Below, one piece after another: positions 1-7,427 of a stretch of 18,643 nt of DNA. Source of the stretch: CBDTYW01 sp965364735. GTDB taxonomy: Bacteria > Actinomycetota > Nitriliruptoria > Nitriliruptorales > Nitriliruptoraceae. The stretch is taken from positions 1-18,643 of the forward strand of contig CBDTYW010000043.1 in the NCBI GenBank assembly GCA_965364735.1. The letters are read 5' to 3'. The notes under the pieces were generated by a model, which searched no databases, was not told the origin of the DNA, and worked only from the letters and a program-made list of their open reading frames with translations. The translations under genes were made by a program, and so were the position numbers. Each line of letters begins with the position of its first letter. The stretch's first letter is position 1.

Positions 1-180
1 GTCAACGCCCAGCTCGTCGGCGAGCACATCCGCGAAGGCCTGCTGCTTCTCGGCGCGGGCAGCGCTGCGCTCGGCGAGCTCTTCCGGCGTGCGCTCATGG
101 GCGATGGCTGGGAGCGCGATCGCTCCGAGGGCGAGGGCGCCGGCGCCGACGAGGCCGGCGATGCGGAGGGACGTGTTCAT
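1..180 (-). CDS. Secreted protein, N-terminal part (runs off window)
   Basis: An open minus-strand frame begins with ATG at 178-180 and reaches the window edge after 60 codons, so the C-terminus is missing. The N-terminus is a textbook Sec signal peptide: a short positively charged start (MNTSLR), an Ala/Gly/Leu-rich hydrophobic core over residues 7-24, and an AIA-H cleavage site near residue 27. The mature part starts HERTPEELAERSAA and continues with charged helical sequence rich in Ala, Glu and Lys. A GGAG Shine-Dalgarno site lies 7 bases upstream of the ATG. The gene is divergent from the MerR-type regulator. I do not recognise the mature domain and cannot assign a function from so little sequence. 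Confidence 0.72.
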   Translation of the reverse strand, partial: MNTSLRIAGLVGAGALALGAIALPAIAHERTPEELAERSAARAEKQQAFADVLADELGVD

Positions 181-270
181 GGGCAGCTCCGAGGGACGGG
201 AGTTCGTGAGCAGAACTGTGGACCGCGGACCTGAGAGCAACCTGAGGAGCCTGAGCTCGCCAGCGAACGC

Positions 271-288
271 TGCAACAGTCACTAGGGT
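271..288 (+). promoter_or_regulatory. Candidate merR promoter with operator-like 9-mer
   Basis: This lies in the 134-bp divergent spacer between the secreted protein and the regulator. TGCAACAGT at 271-279 is repeated exactly at 1086-1094, upstream of the reductase gene. The following TAGGGT at 283-288 fits the actinobacterial -10 pattern TANNNT and would give a leader of about 20 bases before the GTG at 315. I see no convincing -35 box. The repeated 9-mer is observed; its role as a binding site for the MerR-type regulator is inference. Confidence 0.35.
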
Positions 289-314
289 CCGAGGACCGGC
301 AGAAGGGTGTTCCC

Positions 315-1046
315 GTGGGGACCGACGACAAGCTCACCATCGATGACCTGGCCCAGCGCTCCGGCGTGTCCAGCCGAAACATCCGCTACTACCAGACCCG
401 TGGCCTGCTTCCCCCGCCCCGCGTCAAGGGCCGGACCGGCACCTACGACGCTCGCCACATGGACCGGCTCGCGCTGATCAGCGAGCTCAAGGCCGAGGGG
501 CTCAACCTCCAGGCGATCGGGTTCCTGCTGGGTGGATCGAGCCAGGTCGACACGGGCGAGGTCCGCAGCCTCAAGCGCGCCATCCTCGACAGCTGGATGG
601 TGAAGCCTCCCGAGGAGGTCAGGCTGCAGGACCTCCTGAAGCGTCTCAGGCTCCGCGACGAGGACGCCGGGCTCCTCGAGCGAGCGATCGCGATCGAGCT
701 GATCGAGCTGACCGACGACCCGAACGTCGTACGGATCCTGCTCCCCGACATCCTCGACGCGGGGGACGCATTGCTCGAGATGGGCGTGTCCTTCGTCCGC
801 TCGCTGGACGTGCTGGAAGGCATGCGCGCCCAGGCGCTCCAGGTCGCGAAGCTCTACGTCGATCTCTTCGACGGAGACATCCTGGGCCCGTGGGAGGCCC
901 GTGGCCGCCCTGCGAGCGAATGGAAGCTCATCACCCAGTGGGTCGAGCGCCTCCGCCCCATCGCCGGTGAGGCCCTGCTCGCGGTGTTCAACCAGGTCAT
1001 CGGCGGGGCGATCACGGACAGCATCGCCGCCAGCGCGCCGGACTGA
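315..1046 (+). CDS. MerR-family transcriptional regulator
   Basis: This is a 243-residue DNA-binding regulator. The N-terminal MerR winged helix-turn-helix spans about residues 6-75, with the hallmark run IDDLAQRSGVSSRNIRYYQ followed by GLLPPP and a Tyr-Asp wing (GTYDARHMDRLALI). The remaining 165 or so residues are predicted helical and Leu-rich. No cysteine-based metal site is visible, so a metal sensor of the CueR type is unlikely and a small-molecule or lipid ligand is more plausible. The GTG start at 315 has AGAAGGG about 7 bases upstream. The gene sits 102 bp ahead of the reductase-desaturase operon on the same strand, which makes that operon its likely target. The effector is unknown. 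Confidence 0.9.
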   Translation: MGTDDKLTIDDLAQRSGVSSRNIRYYQTRGLLPPPRVKGRTGTYDARHMDRLALISELKAEGLNLQAIGFLLGGSSQVDTGEVRSLKRAILDSWMVKPPEEVRLQDLLKRLRLRDEDAGLLERAIAIELIELTDDPNVVRILLPDILDAGDALLEMGVSFVRSLDVLEGMRAQALQVAKLYVDLFDGDILGPWEARGRPASEWKLITQWVERLRPIAGEALLAVFNQVIGGAITDSIAASAPD

Positions 1047-1080
1047 GCCGCGCGCTCAACGCATGACAACTGACACACTC

Positions 1081-1110
1081 TTGATTGCAACAGTGATTGC
1101 TGTAACACTG
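1081..1110 (+). promoter_or_regulatory. Candidate promoter/operator of reductase-desaturase operon
   Basis: This is a locally AT-richer island in the 102-bp gap between merR and the reductase. It holds an imperfect inverted repeat, TGCAACAG (1086-1093), a 6-base spacer, and CTGTAACA (1100-1107), with 6 of 8 positions matching. TTGATT (1081-1086) and TAACAC (1103-1108) are spaced 16 bases apart and could serve as -35 and -10. The dyad would then lie across the promoter spacer, where MerR-type regulators typically bind. The left arm contains the 9-mer also found upstream of merR. Promoter assignment is inference. Confidence 0.4.
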
Positions 1111-1148
1111 AACGCGGTTCCAGCAGTCCACGCAACCAGGAGGCTCAC

Positions 1149-2240
1149 GTGCCTGCCCCCACCCTCTTGTCCTCGCTCGCGAACCTGCTCACAGGTCCCC
1201 ATGGGGTCAACCGCTACCTCGAGCAGGTCGATCCGACGCTCGCGCGCGACCGTCGGCTCACCACGATTCTCCAGGTCCGCCCGGAGACCCACGACACCGC
1301 CACCATCGCCATGCGTGCACCACGCGGCTGGGACGGCCACGTCGCCGGCCAGCACGTCGAGATCGGCATCGAGATCAACGGTGTCCGCCACGTCCGCTGC
1401 TTCACGCTGTCGTCCAGCGCCCACCGCGACGACGAGCTGACGATCACCGTCAAGGCCAACCCGGCCGGCACGGTCTCGCAGCACCTCGTCCACGTCGCCC
1501 GACCGGGCGACCGGATCGAGCTCTCCCCCGCCGCCGGCGACTTCCGCCTCCCCGCGGGACCTCTCGCGACCGACGTGCTGCTCGTCAGCGGTGGATCCGG
1601 CATCACCCCCGCCGCCGCGATGCTCCGCACGATGATCGACGACGGTCGGCTGATCCCCCGGGACACCCCGCGCCCGACGTCGGGACGTGTGGCGATGCTG
1701 CACTACGCACGCTCCTCGGAGGACCTGATCCTGCGCCGAGAGCTCGAGGCGTGGGCCGGTGCGTTCACCAACCTCGACATCACCGTCATCCTCACGTCCG
1801 AGCACGGACGGTTCACGCCCGAGCACGCGGCCGGGCTCGCGGTCGACCTCGATGCCGCGACGACCTGGGTCTGTGGACCCGAAGCGCTCGTCGACGCCGT
1901 CACCGACTGGGCGCCCGCCGAGCGGCTGCACGTCGAGCGGTTCCACCCGCCGACGCCCGCGCCGCTCGACGGTCCGGCCACCGGCGAGATCCGTCTCTCC
2001 GCCAGCCAGCAACAGATCGTCAACGACGGTCGGGCGGTCCTCGCCCAGGCCGAGGCCGCCGGGCTCACGCCGGCGTCCGGATGCCGCATGGGCATCTGCC
2101 ACACCTGCACACGGCAGCTGACCGCCGGAACCGTCCGGGACCTGCGCAGCGGCCACACCACCTGCGGTGACGTCACCGGCGGCACCGAGATCCAGATCTG
2201 CGTCTCGGCCCCGGTCGGCGACGTCACCATCGACCTCTGA
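1149..2240 (+). CDS. Ferredoxin reductase with C-terminal [2Fe-2S] domain
   Basis: This 363-residue electron-transfer flavoprotein has a ferredoxin-NADP reductase-type FAD domain first, with a flavin-binding RCFTLSS motif near residue 84. An NAD(P)-binding domain with VSGGSGITPAAAM near residue 145 follows, and a plant-type ferredoxin domain comes last. The cluster ligands are visible as C312-X4-C317-X2-C320-X30-C351. This order matches the mycobacterial Rv3230c type, the reductase partner of desaturase DesA3, and the neighbouring gene is such a desaturase. The protein should move electrons from NAD(P)H to the di-iron desaturase. The GTG start has a perfect AGGAGG at 1138-1143, 5 bases upstream. 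The choice between NADPH and NADH is not visible. Confidence 0.93.
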   Translation: MPAPTLLSSLANLLTGPHGVNRYLEQVDPTLARDRRLTTILQVRPETHDTATIAMRAPRGWDGHVAGQHVEIGIEINGVRHVRCFTLSSSAHRDDELTITVKANPAGTVSQHLVHVARPGDRIELSPAAGDFRLPAGPLATDVLLVSGGSGITPAAAMLRTMIDDGRLIPRDTPRPTSGRVAMLHYARSSEDLILRRELEAWAGAFTNLDITVILTSEHGRFTPEHAAGLAVDLDAATTWVCGPEALVDAVTDWAPAERLHVERFHPPTPAPLDGPATGEIRLSASQQQIVNDGRAVLAQAEAAGLTPASGCRMGICHTCTRQLTAGTVRDLRSGHTTCGDVTGGTEIQICVSAPVGDVTIDL

Positions 2241-2251
2241 AGGACCTGCTC

Positions 2252-3394
2252 ATGACCTCCACGAACACCACCCCGACCGACACGCTGACCGTCGCACCCG
2301 AGATCGCCCCCACCCGCCACTCGCTGTACTCCATCCCCGAGCTCGCCCACCTCACCGAAGATGACGTCGAAGCGATCGGCGCCGAGCTCGACGCGATCCG
2401 CGAGCGCATCATCGGCGAACGCGGCCAGGTCGACGCTGACTACATCCGCCGCCTGGTCCGCGTGCAGCGCGGGCTCGAGGTCGGCGGCCGGGCCTCGCTC
2501 TACCTCGGCTTCCTGCCGCCGATGTTCGTCGTGGGCGTCTCCGCGCTGGGGGTTTCCAAGATCCTCGACAACATGGAGATCGGCCACAACGTGATGCACG
2601 GCCAGTACGACTTCATGAACGACCCGGCCCTGCACTCGAAGCAGTTCGACTGGGACACGGCGTCACCGGGGAAGAACTGGCAGCACGGGCACAACTACCT
2701 GCACCACACGTTCACGAACGTCCGCGGCAAGGACCGTGACATCGGCTACGGGCTCCTCCGGATGGACGAGGAGCAGCGTTGGCGCCCGAGCGACCTCTTC
2801 AACCCGTTGAAGGCCGCGGCGTTGATGACCTTCTTCCAGTGGGGCGTCGCGTTGCACGACCTCGAGGTCGAGAACCTCCGGAAGGGCACCACGCGCTGGG
2901 AGGACGTCTCGGACTTCGCGAAGGCCATCCGCCACAAGGCGAAGCGTCAGTTCCTCAAGGACTACGTCGCGTTCCCGCTGCTGGCCGGTCCGCTGGCCCC
3001 GGTCGTGTTCCTCGGCAACATGAGCGCCAACCTCGTCCGCAACGTGTGGGCCTTCAGCATCATCTTCTGCGGCCACTTCCCCGACGGCGTCGCCCTGTTC
3101 GAGGAGACCGACCTCGACCACGAGACCCGCGGTGAGTGGTACGTCCGCCAGATGCTGGGCAGCGCCAACATCGACGGCGGGAAGCTGTTCGACATCATGA
3201 GCGGCAACCTCTCCCACCAGGTCGAGCACCACCTGTTCCCCGACCTCCCGGCCCGCCGCTACCGCGAGCTCGGCGCTGAGGTCCGCGAGATCTGCGGCCG
3301 CTACGACCTGCCCTACACGTCCGGACCATTCGCTCGTCAGATCGGGCAGGTCTGGCGCCGGATCGCGAAGCTCGCGCTGCCGAACGCTGCCTGA
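2252..3394 (+). CDS. Membrane fatty acid desaturase (DesA3-like)
   Basis: This 380-residue integral-membrane di-iron desaturase carries the three histidine boxes: GHNVMHG (H112, H116), HGHNYLHH (H145-H152) and LSHQVEHHLFP (H322, H326, H327). Hydrophobic segments lie around residues 82-105 and 235-275. It should introduce a cis double bond into a fatty acyl chain using O2 and electrons from the adjacent reductase. The ATG has GAAGGA 7 bases upstream, overlapping the reductase stop, so the two are translationally linked. Substrate (acyl-CoA or acyl lipid) and double-bond position cannot be read; delta-9 is the usual reaction of the DesA3 relatives. The C-terminus ends LPNAA, resembling an ssrA-like degradation tail. 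Confidence 0.93.
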   Translation: MTSTNTTPTDTLTVAPEIAPTRHSLYSIPELAHLTEDDVEAIGAELDAIRERIIGERGQVDADYIRRLVRVQRGLEVGGRASLYLGFLPPMFVVGVSALGVSKILDNMEIGHNVMHGQYDFMNDPALHSKQFDWDTASPGKNWQHGHNYLHHTFTNVRGKDRDIGYGLLRMDEEQRWRPSDLFNPLKAAALMTFFQWGVALHDLEVENLRKGTTRWEDVSDFAKAIRHKAKRQFLKDYVAFPLLAGPLAPVVFLGNMSANLVRNVWAFSIIFCGHFPDGVALFEETDLDHETRGEWYVRQMLGSANIDGGKLFDIMSGNLSHQVEHHLFPDLPARRYRELGAEVREICGRYDLPYTSGPFARQIGQVWRRIAKLALPNAA

Positions 3395-3399
3395 CCGAG

Positions 3400-4083
3400 G
3401 TGCCGGACGGGCTCGACCTGGACCCGTTCTCCGAGCGCTACTGCGACGTGCTCGGCATCCCGCTGGTCACCCACGCCGACGTGGACCCACGCGCGCTCGA
3501 GATCGCCGCCGAGACGATGCGGATCATGCTCGCTGCGCGGCCGGACGTCGCCGCCGCGATCGCGGCGAGCCCGGTGAGGATCGGCCTGATCGGTCGGGAT
3601 CAGCAGACCACCGACATGCCGGAGTGGTCCGACCTCAACGAGGCGTTTCCCGACACCGACTGGAACGAGCGAGCCCGCGGACTCGGAGCGACGTTCGAGC
3701 GCCCGCTCGCCGGGGGTGCCGAGGAGAACGTCCTCTGCCTGCCCGAGGACCGCTACCTCGGCGAGAACATCTTCGTCCATGAGTTCGCGCACGTCGTCCA
3801 CCAGTTCGGGATCGGCGTCGCGGATGACACGTTCAACAGCCGGCTGGCCGACGCCTGGGTGGCCGCCGTGGACGACGGGCTGTGGGCCGACACCTACGCG
3901 ATCGGCAACCCGGACGAGTACTTCGCCGAGGGCGTCCAGTCGTTCTTCGACACCAACCTCGCCGACGACTTCCAGCACAACCACGTCGACACCCGCGAGG
4001 AGCTCGCCGAGTACGACCCCGTCCTCCACGCGCTCATCGTCGAGGCGGTCGGCGAGCCCGACTGGCGTTGGTCGTGTCCCTGA
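3400..4083 (+). CDS. HEFAH zinc metallopeptidase, lethal-factor-like fold
   Basis: This 227-residue protein has a gluzincin-type active site. HEFAH at residues 127-131 supplies two zinc histidines and the catalytic Glu128. The downstream PDEYFAEGVQSFFD carries a candidate third ligand at E173 (or E177). The NIFVHEFAH...EYFAEGVQSFF pattern resembles the catalytic domain of anthrax lethal factor-like (ATLF) peptidases and related bacterial proteins. No signal peptide or membrane segment is evident, so it is probably cytoplasmic. The GTG start lies 5 bp after the desaturase stop with only a weak GAGG directly before it, so expression probably depends on coupling. The stop abuts the copA stop, the two sharing the palindrome TGATCA. 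The substrate is unknown. Confidence 0.75.
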   Translation: MPDGLDLDPFSERYCDVLGIPLVTHADVDPRALEIAAETMRIMLAARPDVAAAIAASPVRIGLIGRDQQTTDMPEWSDLNEAFPDTDWNERARGLGATFERPLAGGAEENVLCLPEDRYLGENIFVHEFAHVVHQFGIGVADDTFNSRLADAWVAAVDDGLWADTYAIGNPDEYFAEGVQSFFDTNLADDFQHNHVDTREELAEYDPVLHALIVEAVGEPDWRWSCP

Positions 4084-6288
4084 TCACTCGGCAGGCGTGA
4101 ACCGCTTCAGCCGCAGGGAGTTCGCGACGACGCTGACCGACGAGAACGCCATCGCGAGGCCGGCGATCGACGGGGACAGCAGGCCAGCTGCCGCGACCGG
4201 GATGGCCAGGATGTTGTAGCCGAAGGCCCAGCCGAGGTTCTGGACGATCGTGCGGTACGTGGCGCGGCTGAGATCGATCGCGACCGGGACCTTCTGCAGA
4301 TCGCCTCGGATCAGCGTGATGTCGCTGGACTCCATCGCGACGTCGGTGCCGGAGCCCATCGCGATGCCGAGGTCGGACTGCACGAGCGCGGGCGCGTCGT
4401 TGATCCCGTCGCCGACCATGGCGACCTTGCCGCCCGCTTTCTGGAGCGCGGCGATCTTGGCCTGCTTCTCCTCGGGCCGGACCTGGGCGATGACGTGCTC
4501 GGTCGGGATGCCGAGGTCCGCCGCGATCGCGTTCGCCGTGCGACGGTTGTCGCCGGTGATCATGATGACGTCGAGGCCACGCCGCTTCAGCTGCCTGACG
4601 ACGTCGGGTGCCTGATCCTTCACGGTGTCCGCGACCGCGATGGCCCCCAGCATCTTCGTACCGATCGCAGCGAAGACCACGGTCTCGCCCCGAGCCTCGC
4701 GTTCCGCGGCATCGACATGGACGTCGTCGGCGATGGTGACGCCGACCCGCTCCAGCATCGCCCGGGTGCCGACACGGACGGTGTCGCCCTCGACACCTGC
4801 GAGGACGCCGGCTCCGGGAACGGCCGTGAACCCGCTCGACGCCGGGAGACGCAGACCGTCCGCCATGGCGGCGTCGACGATGGCCGCGCCGATCGGGTGC
4901 TCGCTGCCCTGCTCGACGGCGGCGATCATCCGGAGCACGCGATGCTCGGCTCCCGCGGCCTCAGGCCACGCCGGCAGGATCGCCGTGACGCGCATCCGCC
5001 CGTTGGTGAGCGTCCCCGTCTTGTCGAAGGCGACGGCGGTGATCGTCCGAACCCGCTCGAGGGTCTCGACCGAGCGGATCAGGATGCCGAGATCTGCCCC
5101 ACGCCCCGTCCCGACCATGATCGCGGTCGGGGTGGCGAGACCGAGCGCGCAGGGACAGGCGATGATCAGGACGGACACCGATGCGGCGACCGCCATGGAC
5201 AGCGTGTCGGTGGCCCACCAGAAGCCGAAGACCGCAGCCGCGATGACCAGGACCGTGGGCACGAAGACGCCGGCGACGCGGTCCGCGAGGCGTTGGAGCC
5301 CGGCCTTGCCGGCCTGCGCCGACTCCACGGTGGCGATGATCCGTGCGAGCGTCGTGTCGCGACCGAGCGCGCTGACGCGGACCACGAGGCCGCCGTTGGT
5401 GTTCATCGTCCCGCCGACGACGTGGTCGCCGGCCTGCTTGCTGACGGTGAGCGACTCGCCGGTGAGCATGGACTCGTCAACGCGCGAGGCTCCGCTGACG
5501 ACGTCAGCGTCAACGGGAACCCGCTCCCCCGGTCGGACCCGCACGAGGTCGCCGATGGCGAGCGCATCGGTGCCGACCTCCGTCTCCGTCCCGTCCTGGG
5601 CAAGACGACGGGCGGTCGACGGGGCAAGCTCCAGCAGCGACCGCAGCGCCGAGCCCGCCTGCAGCTTGGCGCGTGCCTCGAGGAACCTCCCGAGCACGAG
5701 GAAGGTGATGATCAGCGCCGCGGACTCGAAGTAGTGCTCGTGGTTGCCCTGCAGCATCTGCACCACGCTGTACCCATAGGCCGACAGCGTCCCAACCGCG
5801 ATCAGCGTGTCCATGTTCACCGTGAAGCGGACCGCACGGCGCGCCGCCTCCTTGAGGAACGGGAAGCCCGCGACGAACTCGACGATCGTCGCCAGCACGA
5901 ACAGGACCGTGGTCCGACGCCCGTCGCTGAACACGTTGCCGATCGGGGTCATCGCGATCAGCAGCACCGCGAGCCCGAGCGGGCCGGCGAGATGGAGCCG
6001 TCGACGCCACGCCGTGACCTCGGCGTCCGCGTCCGGCAGGGGGTCGGCGGGCTGCCGCTCACGGAGCCCGTACCCGATCTTGTCGACCGCGGCAGCGAGG
6101 TCCGCGACCGGGACGCCGCTGGCCATCCGCACGTGCGCGCGTCCGGTCGCGAAGTTGACCTCGGCGACCTCGACGCCGTCCTGGCGCCCGAGGATCCGCT
6201 GGACACGTGCTGCGCAGGCGCCGCACGTCATGCCGTCGACCTCGAGGTCGAGGTCGATCGAGACGCCGTTGGTCGTCGTGGTCGCCAT
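4084..6288 (-). CDS. copA: Copper-translocating P1B-type ATPase
   Basis: This 734-residue heavy-metal pump starts with one HMA domain (GMTCGACAARV, Cys22 and Cys25). The core has the phosphatase loop TGES, the intramembrane CPC (C378-P-C380), the phosphorylated Asp422 in DKTGTLTNG, an HP dipeptide in SEHPIGAA, and the hinge GDGINDAPAL. The last two helices carry YN (FGYN) and MAFSS, which with CPC define the Cu+ (P1B-1) class. The protein should export cytosolic Cu+ at the expense of ATP. Its ATG lies one base after the stop of the upstream copper chaperone gene, so the two form an operon. Length is normal for a single-HMA copper ATPase. Silver is a possible second substrate. Confidence 0.95.
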   Translation of the reverse strand: MATTTTNGVSIDLDLEVDGMTCGACAARVQRILGRQDGVEVAEVNFATGRAHVRMASGVPVADLAAAVDKIGYGLRERQPADPLPDADAEVTAWRRRLHLAGPLGLAVLLIAMTPIGNVFSDGRRTTVLFVLATIVEFVAGFPFLKEAARRAVRFTVNMDTLIAVGTLSAYGYSVVQMLQGNHEHYFESAALIITFLVLGRFLEARAKLQAGSALRSLLELAPSTARRLAQDGTETEVGTDALAIGDLVRVRPGERVPVDADVVSGASRVDESMLTGESLTVSKQAGDHVVGGTMNTNGGLVVRVSALGRDTTLARIIATVESAQAGKAGLQRLADRVAGVFVPTVLVIAAAVFGFWWATDTLSMAVAASVSVLIIACPCALGLATPTAIMVGTGRGADLGILIRSVETLERVRTITAVAFDKTGTLTNGRMRVTAILPAWPEAAGAEHRVLRMIAAVEQGSEHPIGAAIVDAAMADGLRLPASSGFTAVPGAGVLAGVEGDTVRVGTRAMLERVGVTIADDVHVDAAEREARGETVVFAAIGTKMLGAIAVADTVKDQAPDVVRQLKRRGLDVIMITGDNRRTANAIAADLGIPTEHVIAQVRPEEKQAKIAALQKAGGKVAMVGDGINDAPALVQSDLGIAMGSGTDVAMESSDITLIRGDLQKVPVAIDLSRATYRTIVQNLGWAFGYNILAIPVAAAGLLSPSIAGLAMAFSSVSVVANSLRLKRFTPAE

Positions 6289-6289
6289 G

Positions 6290-6499
6290 TCAGCCCGCCG
6301 CGACCTCGTAGCCCTGCTCCTCGATCGCGGCCACGATCTGGTCCAGCTGTGCCGGCGCGTCGAAGGTGACCTTCACGCTGGTGCTGGCCAGATCGACGGA
6401 CACGTCAGCGACGCCGTCCATCGGCCTGAGCGCGCCCTCGATGGACGACACGCAGTGGCCGCAGTGGATCTCGGGAACGGAGATGGTCTCGGTCGTCAT
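6290..6499 (-). CDS. copZ: Copper chaperone, HMA domain (CopZ-like)
   Basis: This 69-residue single HMA (ferredoxin-like) domain has the metal motif H-C13-G-H-C16 (EIHCGHCVSSIEGAL), the usual VSVDLASTSVKV strand and a C-terminal GYEVAAG. It should bind Cu+ and hand it to the HMA domain or membrane site of the ATPase encoded next. I chose the ATG at 6497-6499 because it fits the family length and has GAGG 5 bases upstream. The longer frame to 6625 adds 42 residues of low-complexity sequence and would overlap the divergent acetyltransferase gene. Only one base separates its stop from the copA start. Confidence 0.92.
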   Translation of the reverse strand: MTTETISVPEIHCGHCVSSIEGALRPMDGVADVSVDLASTSVKVTFDAPAQLDQIVAAIEEQGYEVAAG

Positions 6500-6533
6500 G
6501 CTGGCCTCATGATCGTGCGTGCGGTTGGCTGGG

Positions 6534-6561
6534 ATCAGACCCGGCGGGGCACATGATGCAA
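6534..6561 (-). promoter_or_regulatory. Candidate copZ-copA promoter
   Basis: On the minus strand TTGCAT (6561-6556) and TCTGAT (6539-6534) are 16 bases apart and would give a leader of about 27 bases before the copZ ATG. An inverted repeat, AACAC (6560-6564), 11 bases, GTGTT (6576-6580), overlaps the -35 and could be an operator. It does not match the CsoR or CueR operators I know. No copper regulator gene is adjacent. This is pattern matching only. Confidence 0.3.
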
Positions 6562-6603
6562 CACCACGAGCCGCCGTGTTCCTTCCAGCCAAGAGGAATG
6601 TTT

Positions 6604-7071
6604 GTGTCACCGCACGAGCCCGCAAACTCGATCCGGCCCGCGATTCCCGAGGACGCCCCCGCCATCGTCCGTTTCCAGATCGAGATGGCCCTGGAGTCCG
6701 AGGGTCTCAACCTTGATGCAGCAACCGTCGCCGACGGCGTCCGCGCCGTCTTCGACGATCCGTCGAAGGGCTCGTACGTCGTGGCGGAGCGTGGCGACGA
6801 GGTGGTCGGCGTGCTGCTGCTCGTGCCCGAGTGGAGCGACTGGCGCAACGGGACGGTCCTGTGGATCCACTCGGTGTTCGTCGCGCCGTGGGCGCGCAGG
6901 AGCGGCGTCTACGCCGCGATGTACGCCCATCTTCAGGAACGCGTCGCGGCGGACACCTCCCTCCGCGGCCTTCGCCTGTACGTGGACCGCACCAACCGGT
7001 CAGCACGGGCGGTCTACGAGCGACTCGGCATGGACGGCAGCCACTACGACCTGTTCGAGTGGTTGCCCTGA
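6604..7071 (+). CDS. GNAT-family N-acetyltransferase
   Basis: This 155-residue protein transfers an acetyl group from acetyl-CoA to an unidentified amine. It has the GNAT layout: an N-terminal IRPAIPEDAPAIVRFQ strand-helix, a central VVGVLLLVPEW strand, and HSVFVAPWARRSGVYAAMY, where the acetyl-CoA loop Q/RxxGxG/A appears as RRSGVY. A C-terminal LYVDRTNRSARAVYERLGM follows. The closest described GNAT subgroup puts N-R-x-A-x-x-x-Y before the last strand, as here. The GTG at 6604 is preferred because AGAGGA ends 6 bases before it. In-frame ATG codons at 6553 and 6598 exist, but the first lacks a site and the second sits only one base from it. The gene is divergent from copZ with no evident functional link. 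Confidence 0.85.
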   Translation: MSPHEPANSIRPAIPEDAPAIVRFQIEMALESEGLNLDAATVADGVRAVFDDPSKGSYVVAERGDEVVGVLLLVPEWSDWRNGTVLWIHSVFVAPWARRSGVYAAMYAHLQERVAADTSLRGLRLYVDRTNRSARAVYERLGMDGSHYDLFEWLP

Positions 7072-7118
7072 AGCTCACCCGGGCATCATCTCGTCAATCC
7101 TCCTCCGGAGCCCTTCCC

Positions 7119-7427
7119 ATGTCCCAGACCGTTTCTCCTGACCCGACGTCCTCACCGATCGACTGGATGTTCCGCAGCCGCGAGACGGGCAAGATCGTCA
7201 TCGCGCAGCTGCCGAACCTGCCGCTGTGGCTCTTCATCGCGACCCTGCCGTTCGGCTGGTTCACCGAACAGGGCTCGACGATCTCCGACGCCGCCACCCT
7301 CGTTGGCGCTGCCGCGCTGCTCTGGTGGGCCGTCCTCGAAATCGTGTCCGGCGTCAACCCCTTCCGACGACTGATGGGCCTCGCCGGGATCGGGTTCGTC
7401 GTCGCCAGGATCCTGTCAGTCTTCTGA
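7119..7427 (+). CDS. Small membrane protein, unknown function
   Basis: This 102-residue protein begins MSQTVSPDPTSSP and has an amphipathic IDWMFRSRETGKIVIAQ segment, then three probable membrane spans at about residues 33-48, 56-77 and 83-102. It is Trp- and Leu-rich with the conserved-looking turns LPNLPLWLF and SGVNPFRR. The ATG at 7119 has CCGGAG 8 bases upstream. Longer in-frame starts reach back into the acetyltransferase gene and add no plausible protein sequence. I recognise no named family with confidence. It lies 47 bp downstream of the acetyltransferase on the same strand and could be cotranscribed with it. Its last codons, TTC TGA, form half of a hairpin shared with the convergent gene. 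Confidence 0.75.
   Translation: MSQTVSPDPTSSPIDWMFRSRETGKIVIAQLPNLPLWLFIATLPFGWFTEQGSTISDAATLVGAAALLWWAVLEIVSGVNPFRRLMGLAGIGFVVARILSVF

Noticed and set aside
4495..6369. 624-codon plus-strand open frame
   Set aside because: It is antisense to copA and copZ, with Arg/Asp-rich low-complexity translation. It is a frame shadow of GC-rich DNA.
6500..6625. N-terminal extension of the CopZ-like protein
   Set aside because: It would make the chaperone 111 residues long with disordered sequence and overlap the acetyltransferase start. The family is about 68-70 residues.
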